A DNA stretch of 64,000 nt from JADCRZ01 sp031399065 (GTDB taxonomy: Bacteria; Bacteroidota; Bacteroidia; Chitinophagales; Chitinophagaceae): NCBI GenBank assembly GCA_031399065.1, contig JANNOM010000054.1:1-64000 (forward strand), written 5' to 3'. The notes beneath the pieces are model-generated. The model was not told the origin of the DNA and searched no databases. It saw only the letters and a program-made list of their open reading frames with translations. The number at the start of each line of letters is the position of its first letter. Position 1 is the first letter of the stretch. The position numbers were made by a program, and so were the translations under genes. Positions 25,169 through 33,724 of the stretch are shown here, piece after piece.

Positions 25169-28100
25169 TTATTTTACCATTATCTTTTTTATAAACTTTT
25201 TACCTCCTTCTAAATTCAACTCAAGGAGATAAATTCCCGGCTGTAGAAGGGTTGGTAATTTAATAGTAGGCTGTGAAGACCATGCCTGCCTAAGTATCAC
25301 CTTTCCTCTACTATCATATAGTTTCGAATTAAACTTTTGTTTTGCCAGGCCCGAAATATAGATTACATCCGCTACCGGATTTGGATATATGGTTAGCACT
25401 ACAACATCCATTGTAAAATTAACCTCACTTGTTCCGCTGTATCTAATCTTTCCATCAAAATCAACTTGTTTTAAGCGATAGTAATTTGCTCCTTTAACGG
25501 GAGATTTATCTTTGAAAGTGTAAATTTTGATATCAGTTGAGTTTCTATATCCATTTACTTCACCAATGGCTAAAAATTCTTTTCCATTTAGGCTTCTCTC
25601 AACTATGAATTTATCAGCGTTCGTTTCTTGCAATGTTTCCCAATTTAATGAAGAGATATTTCCGTCTACATTGGCCGTAAATCTGGAAAGCTGTGCAGGC
25701 AACGTAGTTGGAAGAATGGTAATTTCACCATTTACAAAGCCGAAAGTGTAATTAGCAGCAGCTAATGTACCAGCTGACACCACAATTGCTACCGGGCTTG
25801 CGGTTGACGGTGTGGCAGGGGTATATGTAGTACTTAATTCAGGGCTTCCTGTTAGCACAGAATCAGTTTGACCGTAAACAAAACCCGCAACCGTATAAGT
25901 TAATGGTGGAATTGAATCCCCATATGACACTGTCTTGTTATCAGCTGTTATTAATAATTCCTTTTTACTGATTGTTATGCTCCTTCGAACTGTATCGGCA
26001 GCATTATAAATACTATCTCCGGCCTGCGTTGCTTCTATAACTATTTCACCTGCGCCCGTATAGGAAAGGGTAGTTCCATTTGTAATTGCTCCTGGTCCGC
26101 TGATTACAGCAAATGAAACCGGCAACCCGGAAGATGAAGTAGCAATTAATGGAGTGTTAGCATCCCCATAGGTAATAGCTGCCGAATCTGAGTTGAAGGT
26201 AATCGTTTGTGTATCCTTAACGCCTGTTCCCGAAAGCGCGAAATTGAAAACACTTTCGTTGAAATCATTATTAGTAATACTTAACGTTCCGGTGAAGGGT
26301 TTAACGGCATTGGGATTAAACTTGATATCAAAAGTGGTATTACCAGCAGTGTCGACAGTTCCTGCGGCATCCGCTACCAAATCGAATCCTGTACCTGTGA
26401 TAGATATTCTCGGGTTACCTGTTAAATTAAGTATGTTGTTTCCAGTATTCTGAATCGTGAGTTTCACAGTTTTAGTAACCCCTACTGTAACATCGCCAAA
26501 ATTAAAGTTTCCTGTATTATCAGCAATTTCAACACTGTCTTGTTTAACCACTATCTCAGGAGAAAATACTCTGACCACCTCTACATCATCTATGTAAACA
26601 GGAGTATTGCTGCTTCCAATAAGGAATTTAAGAAAGTTTACATTATCTGTTCTTGGAGCTGTAAATGTATAGGTATAAACAGCAGGTGCAATATTTAAGG
26701 CTACATCGTACCTGGTGTAGTTGAAGGCGTAAGGAGGAGCATCTTGTTGCATCATCACATCAATATTACGGGCAGCATCTGCGCTTGCTCTAAAGCGGAT
26801 TGCATAAGTATAGTCTTTTACAAGTGGTACTCTGGTTCTTAACTGAACACTAAATCGATTCGTTGTGGTTGAAGTATTGATTACTTTGGCAGCATTACCT
26901 GAAAAACCTTCTTTTACTACCTGTGAAAGGGTTGCAACCGCACCTCCGCTTAAAGGCAGAGACCACCCTGTAGTATTCTCGTCAAATGTTGGATTTGAAA
27001 CCAAATTAGGATTCGCTCTATAAAAAGATGAAACAGGAATGACTGTTTTAGGTAAAGTAAGACTGGAGTAACTTAAGCTCAATAAATTGCTACCCGAAGC
27101 ATTGAAATACTTAATGGTTATAGCATGCTTACCTTTTTTCAACCCTATTGTTCCGGATTTTTCTATACCAACGTGTAGTCCATCGTTATCAACGATCAAA
27201 GAATCGCCAATATACAGACGGCTTCCATCATCCGATGATAAGTAAAACGTATATATCCCATTGGCCGGTACATCAACAAAACCTTTAAAAGTTAAACCGA
27301 AGTTTTCTTTACGCTGGCTTAGGTTAAGGTCAACACCAATAGTAGTTGCACCCGTTTTTACCGGTGTTAATGTCGCAAAGTCTGGCAAAATAGTCCAGTT
27401 GTCTTCGTAATAGCTATAGTCTAAACCATTAATTGAACTTACAGGAAGATCTGCTACCCTAAAGCCATCATTCAGAACCGTAAGAGTCTTGGTTACATCG
27501 GGAGCACTATTAAAAGTGGCATCCCCATTTTGAGAAGCTGTTATCGTTGTAGTGCCTTGATTCTCAAACCTGATTTTTCCATCAACTATGGTAGCGACGT
27601 TTAAATTTGAGCTTTTATAAATTACGGGTAATCCAGAAGTAGCAGTTGCACCCGGATCATAGTCTGAATCACCTGATTTTTTGCCTAATGGTAAATCAGG
27701 AAAAACAATTGTTTGGGCCGCTGTACCTGATTGATACTCATAAGCACCTTTGTCAGTTCTGGAACCGCTTGGTCTTGGTAAACCCACAATATCATTCGTA
27801 GCAAATTGACCTGCAATCATGCTTCCGGTATTGATTACAGGGCTACTGCTTTTCAATCTAAAGTCTGCAGTAGAATCGATTGCAAGATTTACAAATTCAG
27901 GATTAACAAATACATCATTGGCTCCTAACTTGAAAGCAGGGCCATTGAAATAAGCATTGTAGTTATAAGTACCCCCGTCGTTACCGTTACATCTACCACC
28001 CGTACGGGCATACATGATATTATTGTAAATTTTAACATCAGTACATTGTTGCGCATCAATTTCCGGATAACCTACCACTGTACCATTATTGTAGGCAGTG

Positions 28101-29023
28101 TTGTTGATAATATCAATATGATCAGCATTGTAAGCATGTATACCACCCCCACCATTGTTGTAGCTAACATTGTTTTCTACCAGTGTTCTACCTATATAAG
28201 CAGGTCTGGTACTATCTGCTGAAGCTCTATTCACATCCAGAATGATGCCGTTACCATCGCTTAAACTCCTGGTTCTTTCCCATGGAACAAGTGTTTTATT
28301 ATTATACACTTTATTGTTTCTAACTATGAGTTTATAACCTGTATTTAGATCGATATCTCGGGGTGTAAGGAAGCTAATAGCACTAGTGGCATACATAGTA
28401 TACCAGCTGGTGTTGTAAATAGTACAACCTTCGATAGTTATATAATCGCATCTGCCACCACCTACACCGCCTGCTGGCCAATCGTGTATTTTTAGATTTC
28501 GAAAAATAACATGGTGAACCTGAGCGGATCTACCAAAAGAGATAGCATTCGTGTTGTACTTGCCTTGTGGCCCTTTCACTCTGTTGATGTAATCTAAATA
28601 AGCCTGATAAGCATCTGCGTAAGTAAGATTCTCGTTATCGCCCTTAAACTCCAGGCCTTCTATCAATACATAAGAACCATCAATAATCACAGCAGTATAT
28701 GCGCCTCCAGATGCGGATATTATTGGATTGTGGCCGGGATAAGGTTTAAAAGTAATATAGGCATTAGGGGTACCCGACTTGGTTAAGTTTAAAATATTGC
28801 CAAAAGTAGTTCTGGTATAAGTGCCGTTCATAATAAACACAGTGCCGCCGGCATTTACTTTTTCAGCTCCTTTCGAAATAGTAGCTACTGCTGTACCAGG
28901 TGTTAAACCATCGTTGTTGTTATTACCGGTTAAGGCTGAAACGTAGTAATCTTGGGCACTTATGCTTGATAATGTAAAATACATGCCGAAGAAAATCAGC
29001 AGCTTGAGTAATGTTTTTTTCAT
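25169..29023 (-). CDS. Large secreted multidomain beta-helix protein with PA14, MBG-like and T9SS sorting domains
   Basis: 1284 residues. Signal peptide 1-23 (ending SSISA). Residues about 25-430: a right-handed beta-helix of the pectate-lyase type (DYYVSALTGNNNNDG, VIIDGSYVLIEGLEFKG, VENNVSYNNGGGGIHAYNADHIDIINNTAYNNG). About 520-655: a PA14-like domain (GIYTFYLSSDDGSRLYIGDSLIVDNDG). About 665-810: a CBM4/9-like carbohydrate-binding domain (NPTFDENTTGWSLP...VYIDDVEVVRV). About 825-925: an abnormal-spindle/HYDIN-like Ig domain. About 935-1085: bacterial Ig/MBG-like repeats (ADNKTVSYGDSIPPLTYTVAG). About 1095-1284: a fibronectin-like part and a T9SS type A sorting domain ending FIKKIMVK. It is probably a cell-surface or released lyase/hydrolase or a glycan-binding protein; the catalytic type is unproven. 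Confidence 0.88.
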   Translation of the reverse strand: MKKTLLKLLIFFGMYFTLSSISAQDYYVSALTGNNNNDGLTPGTAVATISKGAEKVNAGGTVFIMNGTYTRTTFGNILNLTKSGTPNAYITFKPYPGHNPIISASGGAYTAVIIDGSYVLIEGLEFKGDNENLTYADAYQAYLDYINRVKGPQGKYNTNAISFGRSAQVHHVIFRNLKIHDWPAGGVGGGRCDYITIEGCTIYNTSWYTMYATSAISFLTPRDIDLNTGYKLIVRNNKVYNNKTLVPWERTRSLSDGNGIILDVNRASADSTRPAYIGRTLVENNVSYNNGGGGIHAYNADHIDIINNTAYNNGTVVGYPEIDAQQCTDVKIYNNIMYARTGGRCNGNDGGTYNYNAYFNGPAFKLGANDVFVNPEFVNLAIDSTADFRLKSSSPVINTGSMIAGQFATNDIVGLPRPSGSRTDKGAYEYQSGTAAQTIVFPDLPLGKKSGDSDYDPGATATSGLPVIYKSSNLNVATIVDGKIRFENQGTTTITASQNGDATFNSAPDVTKTLTVLNDGFRVADLPVSSINGLDYSYYEDNWTILPDFATLTPVKTGATTIGVDLNLSQRKENFGLTFKGFVDVPANGIYTFYLSSDDGSRLYIGDSLIVDNDGLHVGIEKSGTIGLKKGKHAITIKYFNASGSNLLSLSYSSLTLPKTVIPVSSFYRANPNLVSNPTFDENTTGWSLPLSGGAVATLSQVVKEGFSGNAAKVINTSTTTNRFSVQLRTRVPLVKDYTYAIRFRASADAARNIDVMMQQDAPPYAFNYTRYDVALNIAPAVYTYTFTAPRTDNVNFLKFLIGSSNTPVYIDDVEVVRVFSPEIVVKQDSVEIADNTGNFNFGDVTVGVTKTVKLTIQNTGNNILNLTGNPRISITGTGFDLVADAAGTVDTAGNTTFDIKFNPNAVKPFTGTLSITNNDFNESVFNFALSGTGVKDTQTITFNSDSAAITYGDANTPLIATSSSGLPVSFAVISGPGAITNGTTLSYTGAGEIVIEATQAGDSIYNAADTVRRSITISKKELLITADNKTVSYGDSIPPLTYTVAGFVYGQTDSVLTGSPELSTTYTPATPSTASPVAIVVSAGTLAAANYTFGFVNGEITILPTTLPAQLSRFTANVDGNISSLNWETLQETNADKFIVERSLNGKEFLAIGEVNGYRNSTDIKIYTFKDKSPVKGANYYRLKQVDFDGKIRYSGTSEVNFTMDVVVLTIYPNPVADVIYISGLAKQKFNSKLYDSRGKVILRQAWSSQPTIKLPTLLQPGIYLLELNLEGGKKFIKKIMVK

Positions 29024-29178
29024 GATTTCAGAATTATAAAGTTGATTTTTGTAATGTCACCCGATGTTCTAATGAATAGATCGACGAAACGCGTAATATT
29101 TTTACTGGAAGTTTTTTCATGAGCTAGAGTAGTGCTCGAAGCGGATATAATTAAGAACAGTATTTGTATTTTTTTCAT
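29020..29178 (-). CDS. Small secreted peptide, 52 residues, overlapping the next start
   Basis: The frame starts at ATG 29178 with MKKIQILFLIISASSTTLA, a good signal peptide with a cleavage-type A before HEKTSS, and continues to a TGA at 29022-29020. That stop overlaps the ATG (29023) of the 1284-residue gene as ATGA, the classical translational-coupling arrangement. The mature part would be about 33 residues, basic, with no recognised motif. It may be a real small peptide, a leader that sets translation of the downstream gene, or the signal-peptide remnant of a lost gene. Confidence 0.4.
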   Translation of the reverse strand: MKKIQILFLIISASSTTLAHEKTSSKNITRFVDLFIRTSGDITKINFIILKS

Positions 29179-29553
29179 GGCAATCCATTAGTAAGAAACA
29201 TTGACTTAATACTGCTACCGTTTCAATGATCACGATACTTCTTAAGATGTATCACAATTTTTTAAGGGATTGCAAGCTAAAATCGTTGTTTTCATTTAAC
29301 ATTATACAGCGATTAGCAATCTGGTTCGTTTCTTTGCATATACCCCATGCGAATCGTTCCTGATTTGCTTATCACTAAAATTATACGGCGAATTCTTTCG
29401 CTGGTTCCTATCGGTTAGTTTAATCAGCAAATCAAAATTAATTTTTTATTAGGGTAGTAGTGTGCTCTATATTAACTTATAACTATGGTATTTTACCATA
29501 ATTCGGTTTGTGCACTGAACACATTAAAAACCCGTTACCGGCACCTACTTGGT
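29179..29553. other. Gene-free region between small peptide frame and aldolase gene
   Basis: AT-rich, with no convincing reading frame. It should hold the promoter for the leftward beta-helix transcript and the 3' end region of nothing else, since the aldolase gene ends at its right border. I see no clear terminator hairpin or consensus promoter here. Confidence 0.4.
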
Positions 29554-30474
29554 TTATGCAATAACTAGTGCCTGGTATGTAAAGTACGGACTCAGCATTT
29601 TATAATACTCTTCAAAAAGCGACATATAAATGGCGTCCGGTTCATGCGTTGGTTTTCTGCAATAAGCACTGTCAATGATCCCCCTTCTTTTGAGGATAAG
29701 TTTTTCGAAGAAAATAATCATCTCCACATCCTGGCGGATATGATTAAGCATGGCATTTAGCATATTGTGCAGTTCAAAAACTTTCTCCCTGTTGCCAGCC
29801 AGGTATTCGTTATATATTTGAACGTAGATATCAAACATAGAAGAGCCCGGTACTACCCCTACTGCACCCCGGTCTAAACCCTCAATCATCTGAAAACCAG
29901 CATTTCCAATAAATATTTTCGCCTTACCCTCTGAAGCTTTCAGCATATTAGAAATATATTTTCCGGATGGCTTATTTTCTATTTTATAGATGTTGATATT
30001 TTCTACTTCTTTACCCAGGCGGTTTAAAATTGCCGGGTCAATTGCAACGCCGGTTTGTTCAGGCGCATATTGCACCATGATGGGAATTTTTACACTTTGG
30101 CCGACTTCTTTAATGTGATCATATATTTGCTGGCCATTGGGTTTTAAAAAGAACGGCGGTAGAAGCATCAGGCAATCGGCTCCTTCTGCTTCAACATATT
30201 TTGCCCATTTTACCGCTAGTTCTGTAGCGTGGCGAGTTATGGAAATAATGGACGGAACGCCGCCAATACGGCATTCTTCAACTGTAATTTTAATCAGTTG
30301 CTTTTCTTCGATTTCGTTTAACTTGTAATATTCCCCGGCAATGCCAAACAGGGTGATTCCATGGCAACCGCCAGCAATCAGATGCTTACATAGACTGCGG
30401 TAACTTTCAAAATCTACATCCCCATGATCTGTAAATGGGGTAACAATTGCGGGACAAATTCCTTTAAATTCCAT
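29554..30474 (-). CDS. DapA/NanA-family aldolase (keto-acid lyase, class I)
   Basis: A 306-residue TIM-barrel protein of the dihydrodipicolinate synthase / N-acetylneuraminate lyase group. It has the opening GICPAIVTPFTDHGDVD, the carboxylate-binding GIAGEY (residues 44-49; usual GTTGE), Tyr136 in VQYAPEQTG, and the Schiff-base Lys164 in NIYKIENKP. Members cleave or form pyruvate-containing keto acids. In a uronate-degradation locus the likely role is cleavage of a 2-keto-3-deoxy acid, but other substrates such as sialic acid are possible. The GIAGE variant argues against true DapA. An IclR gene lies upstream in the same direction. Confidence 0.87.
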   Translation of the reverse strand: MEFKGICPAIVTPFTDHGDVDFESYRSLCKHLIAGGCHGITLFGIAGEYYKLNEIEEKQLIKITVEECRIGGVPSIISITRHATELAVKWAKYVEAEGADCLMLLPPFFLKPNGQQIYDHIKEVGQSVKIPIMVQYAPEQTGVAIDPAILNRLGKEVENINIYKIENKPSGKYISNMLKASEGKAKIFIGNAGFQMIEGLDRGAVGVVPGSSMFDIYVQIYNEYLAGNREKVFELHNMLNAMLNHIRQDVEMIIFFEKLILKRRGIIDSAYCRKPTHEPDAIYMSLFEEYYKMLSPYFTYQALVIA

Positions 30475-30922
30475 ACCGTACTTACTTTTAATGATTATTG
30501 CCTACTTTGAAATCTTTTATATCCTCAACAGTTGCGGTAACAACAACTTAAGACTTATACCCTTGTATAACCGGTATACATAGGTAATCGTTATAAAGAG
30601 TTGACATTATAAATATATTTTACAATATAAAGCAAATGTAGCTGAATTTTGCCTATAATTAAATAATTATAGAGGTATTTATTATCGAAATGTGATAAAA
30701 ATATTTTCGGAAGTTATGCTAAATTGGACATGCACCTATACATCGGAGTTAGGTAGAGTTAAGGTGTGCAGCGCATTAATAAAGACAGTATTACAATCAG
30801 AAAGATTTTGCGTTTTAGCGTTTGCAATAAAATCTTTTTTCTATTCGCTACAAAACGATCGAAGCTGAGAGCCTGGCCCTCAGTAAGGTTTGTTCGCTTC
30901 GGGAGACGATTTAGGAAATGTG
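30475..30922. other. Gene-free region between aldolase and IclR genes
   Basis: 448 bp, AT-rich. It should carry the aldolase promoter. At its right part a nested inverted repeat is seen: CGAAGC (30860-30865) with GCTTCG (30896-30901), enclosing CTGAG (30865-30869) with CTCAG (30879-30883). It has no T-run on either side, so a terminator is doubtful. A rightward 75-codon frame crosses this region but looks non-coding. Confidence 0.35.
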
Positions 30923-31654
30923 TTAAAGCTGAGAAGAGATTTTTTCACTCGCCTGTTGAAGATCTTCTAAAATTTTCTTTTCTAAGAATCTAGTACATCG
31001 GAAAGATGGTAAATACATACTTAAACTTGCAACAACAGACTCGTTTCTATAAATTGGAACAGCTAAACCAAAAACCTCTCTATCGCCCAGGTTTATTGCG
31101 TAACCTAGTTTTCGAATATTATCTATTTCTTTGTAAAATACTAATCGGGTTTCTTCCTCTTCATTCTCAAAATGGACTTTTGGGTATCCATAATTATTAG
31201 TGTACTCTGCAAGTTTGGGCTCAGGAAGCATGGCAATCAACAGTTTGCCGGTAGCCGTTTGAAAAGCTTCCCTCTCCGGTACGGTTACTACTTGCACGGT
31301 GTTGGTTCCGTTAACGCGCAAAATAGCCTGACGCATATTGCCCTGCAAAATAGCAAGCAAGGTATTCTCATTATATTTTTCAGTGAGCTTTTCAAGCTCA
31401 ATTTTTGAAACTTCTACAAGTTTATTCTTGATCGCGTTTATTGAAGAAAGTTTTTCAAACATGTGGCCCAGTCTGTATCCTCTTCCATCCGCTTTTTCAA
31501 CATATCCCCGTTCAACAAGGGTTTTTACGATATTAGCGCAGGTACCTATATTTAAACCGGCTGTAGCAGCAATTTCGGTAAGTGTGCAAATCCTATTACC
31601 TTCTCTGGCTAAAAATTCGATAATATCAAAACCTCTACCAATAACCTGAATCAT
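30923..31654 (-). CDS. IclR-family transcriptional regulator
   Basis: A 243-residue regulator. Residues about 1-62 are a winged helix-turn-helix (ICTLTEIAATAGLNIGTCANIVKTLVERGYVEK). Residues about 75-243 are the IclR effector-binding domain (GNMRQAILRVNGTNTVQVV, FQTATGKLLIAMLPEPKLAEY, GYAINLGDREVFGLAVPIY). IclR members often respond to keto acids or aromatic/uronate catabolites, and this one lies directly upstream of the aldolase gene, so a keto-acid signal is plausible. It probably works with the AraC protein in controlling the locus. Confidence 0.92.
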   Translation of the reverse strand: MIQVIGRGFDIIEFLAREGNRICTLTEIAATAGLNIGTCANIVKTLVERGYVEKADGRGYRLGHMFEKLSSINAIKNKLVEVSKIELEKLTEKYNENTLLAILQGNMRQAILRVNGTNTVQVVTVPEREAFQTATGKLLIAMLPEPKLAEYTNNYGYPKVHFENEEEETRLVFYKEIDNIRKLGYAINLGDREVFGLAVPIYRNESVVASLSMYLPSFRCTRFLEKKILEDLQQASEKISSQL

Positions 31655-31760
31655 TACTTTTTCACGAATATAATTTATTTGATATTATGCTGCGTTAATT
31701 AGCTCAAGTTGTTTGTGGTATAAGGGTTTTATCGAGTATAAAAACCAACAATAAAAGAAA

Positions 31761-31785
31761 GAGGATGTCTTTTTGGGACACCCTC
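31761..31785 (-). terminator. Terminator of the GH28-like gene
   Basis: GAGGATGTC (31761-31769) pairs with GACACCCTC (31777-31785) with one G-T pair. On the minus strand it is followed by TTTCTTTTATT. It lies 43 bp after the stop of the leftward gene and resembles the two edge terminators. Confidence 0.7.
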
Positions 31786-31827
31786 TATCATTCACTAATC
31801 GAATAGCTATACTAAAATTCAACTAAT

Positions 31828-33378
31828 TTAAGGAAAAGTGACATTACTAACATGGCTATTAGTTGTTATAGGGGCCTCGGCAAGTGATTTAATAACAGTT
31901 CCACCCAATGTTAAATTAATAAACTTAAAACCGGTAATTGGACTATTTACAGTACCTATAATTATACCTTCATCAGGCTTTCTGTCATCAACGGCAAAGT
32001 TTTCAAACGTCCAGTTGCTAAGGTTTGCCGTGTTTGGCCTTATTTTAAAGAGCTTATTTGGATACTGTGAAGTAGAAATACGCTCTTCAACGCGAACGTT
32101 ACGGAAAGTGACATTTTGTGTAACTATATCACCTCCACTTCCCGGTTGTACTTCAATAACCTGGGAGGCACCGTCTTTACCAATTAAATTGATGTTCTCA
32201 TACAAAATATTATCGGTGGAAGCTTTACCCAAATCCATAAATAGGTTTCCGATTGCCCCTCCCCAGAAAGTAGTATTTTTAACAACAGCCCCAATAGCTC
32301 CACGACATTCAATCATATCATCATTATTGAAAATAAAACAATCCTCAACAGTGTTCTCGGTACCGTCAATATCAATCCCCGCTGAAGCATAATTCCAGGT
32401 AAATATTTTTACGTTATTATAGGTATTATTTTGAGCCCCACCGCCGTAATTATCCGCGTACGTGCTGTAACCATAATTGTTGGCAAGGGTAAGGCCATCT
32501 ATAACTGTAAACTTAGTGGATTTACCTGCAATTGTTGCGTTTATAGCTTGATTTCCAGGTGTAGCATCCTCCGGGTTAATTAAACCTCTTTGACCATTAT
32601 TGATGACACCCTGTCCTCTTATACTAACATTAGTTGAACCATATTGTATATAGAACTTACCCTCTACCACGGCCCCTCCTTCTATATATACTTTATCATT
32701 ACTTCTGAGGGTTACACTTCCAATATCATGAATACTTCCAGCGGAATAAAAATGTGTAACAGCTGAAGGAAGAGGCGGCGCTTCATAGTTGTTGCCGAAT
32801 ATAAATAACGGATTTTTTCTGTTATTCACCTCAATAGAAAGTTTGGCAGCACTTCTGAGGGTAAATTTGATGACATTACCAGTTTTACTATAATATATCG
32901 TTTTGGTAGATACTAAATTTTTGGGTCTTATAGTAACCGCATTAGCTGTAATAGTTTTACAAACAATTTTAATATCAACCCAGGTATTTCTGAAAGAAAA
33001 ATTGGTGAACGATAACGAAGTTTGGGGACGGGGACTAATGTCCCATGGATCCGCTAAGTTGTTACCAATAAAATAGTTATCAGATTTGTATACAAAAGAT
33101 TCTTTGTATGCAGTATCTGCTTCGCCCGTTCTTTTTATCCAAACTTCATAGTCGTTTGATTTTGCTAAGTGCCTATTGGGTTTGTTGGGATCAGTTAAAG
33201 CCCCCGCTGATGGATATAGGGGAAATTTTATTTCTCCAGTAGCCGCAGCAACATTCACGGAAATATTTTCTGAGTCGGCTATTTCTGATGTTTCATTAAT
33301 TACTGACTTTTTACAATTACTGAACGTAAAGAAACAAAGGCAAAACATTGAGAGATGAAATAATTGGTTTTTTTTCAT
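31828..33378 (-). CDS. GH28-like right-handed beta-helix lipoprotein
   Basis: 516 residues. Lipoprotein signal MKKNQLFHLSMFCLCFFTFSNC (Cys22 in T-F-S-N-C, followed by KK). Residues about 50-210 are a beta-sandwich-like region; about 215-510 a right-handed beta-helix. The stretch ASAGIDIDGTENTVEDCFIFNNDDMIECRG (residues 331-360) follows the GH28 pattern, with Asp336 at the NTD position and the Asp353-Asp354 pair at the DD position. The next GH28 motif, GHG, is not found; the matching segment reads WGGAIGNLFMDLG. It could be a hydrolase of clan GH-N (GH28/GH49-like) with an altered site, or a binding protein. It is divergent from the first susC gene. Confidence 0.8.
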   Translation of the reverse strand: MKKNQLFHLSMFCLCFFTFSNCKKSVINETSEIADSENISVNVAAATGEIKFPLYPSAGALTDPNKPNRHLAKSNDYEVWIKRTGEADTAYKESFVYKSDNYFIGNNLADPWDISPRPQTSLSFTNFSFRNTWVDIKIVCKTITANAVTIRPKNLVSTKTIYYSKTGNVIKFTLRSAAKLSIEVNNRKNPLFIFGNNYEAPPLPSAVTHFYSAGSIHDIGSVTLRSNDKVYIEGGAVVEGKFYIQYGSTNVSIRGQGVINNGQRGLINPEDATPGNQAINATIAGKSTKFTVIDGLTLANNYGYSTYADNYGGGAQNNTYNNVKIFTWNYASAGIDIDGTENTVEDCFIFNNDDMIECRGAIGAVVKNTTFWGGAIGNLFMDLGKASTDNILYENINLIGKDGASQVIEVQPGSGGDIVTQNVTFRNVRVEERISTSQYPNKLFKIRPNTANLSNWTFENFAVDDRKPDEGIIIGTVNSPITGFKFINLTLGGTVIKSLAEAPITTNSHVSNVTFP

Positions 33379-33724
33379 GGCTAGCTAAATTTATTAATTA
33401 ATAATTGATGTGGAATGCTTATCGGATTTAGGCAGTAAAATGTTTTATTACCCTACTTATCCAAATTCTTACTAAAAATAATTTTACATTACAAAATGGG
33501 CAATTTTTTTTATAATTTTCAAGTAAAAAGCTATTTAATTGATAAACAAACAGAAAACCGCTGCTGAGTCATTCATTTCACTAAAAAGTGATTTCTCGAT
33601 TTCGATGTTTTAGAAATTATAATTTGAAAAATCAATTATTCATTTTACATTTATTTTATTATTATAAAGTTACTTTATAATGTAATATAAGCAATTCTAA
33701 CGTAACTAACTAACTAAGGCCATT
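33379..33724. other. Divergent regulatory region of the locus
   Basis: A 346-bp, very AT-rich gap between the leftward GH28-like gene and the rightward susC. It contains no gene. It holds ATTTT-N7-AAAAT at 33481-33497 and the 10-bp-armed palindrome at 33661-33681. It must contain the promoters of both transcripts. Confidence 0.5.
33661..33681. promoter_or_regulatory. Operator-like palindrome upstream of susC
   Basis: ATTATAAAGT (33661-33670) and ACTTTATAAT (33672-33681) are perfect inverted 10-bp arms around a single T, ending 43 bp before the susC ATG. Symmetric sites of this size suit dimeric regulators; the IclR protein of this locus is the nearest candidate. Confidence 0.45.

Noticed and set aside
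29554..30474. Naming the aldolase dapA or nanA
   Set aside because: The GTTGE motif is GIAGE and the context is carbohydrate degradation, so only family level is supported.
30766..30993. 75-codon rightward frame crossing the IclR 3' end
   Set aside because: Highly basic, aromatic composition without motif, and overlapping the IclR gene; looks like non-coding translation.
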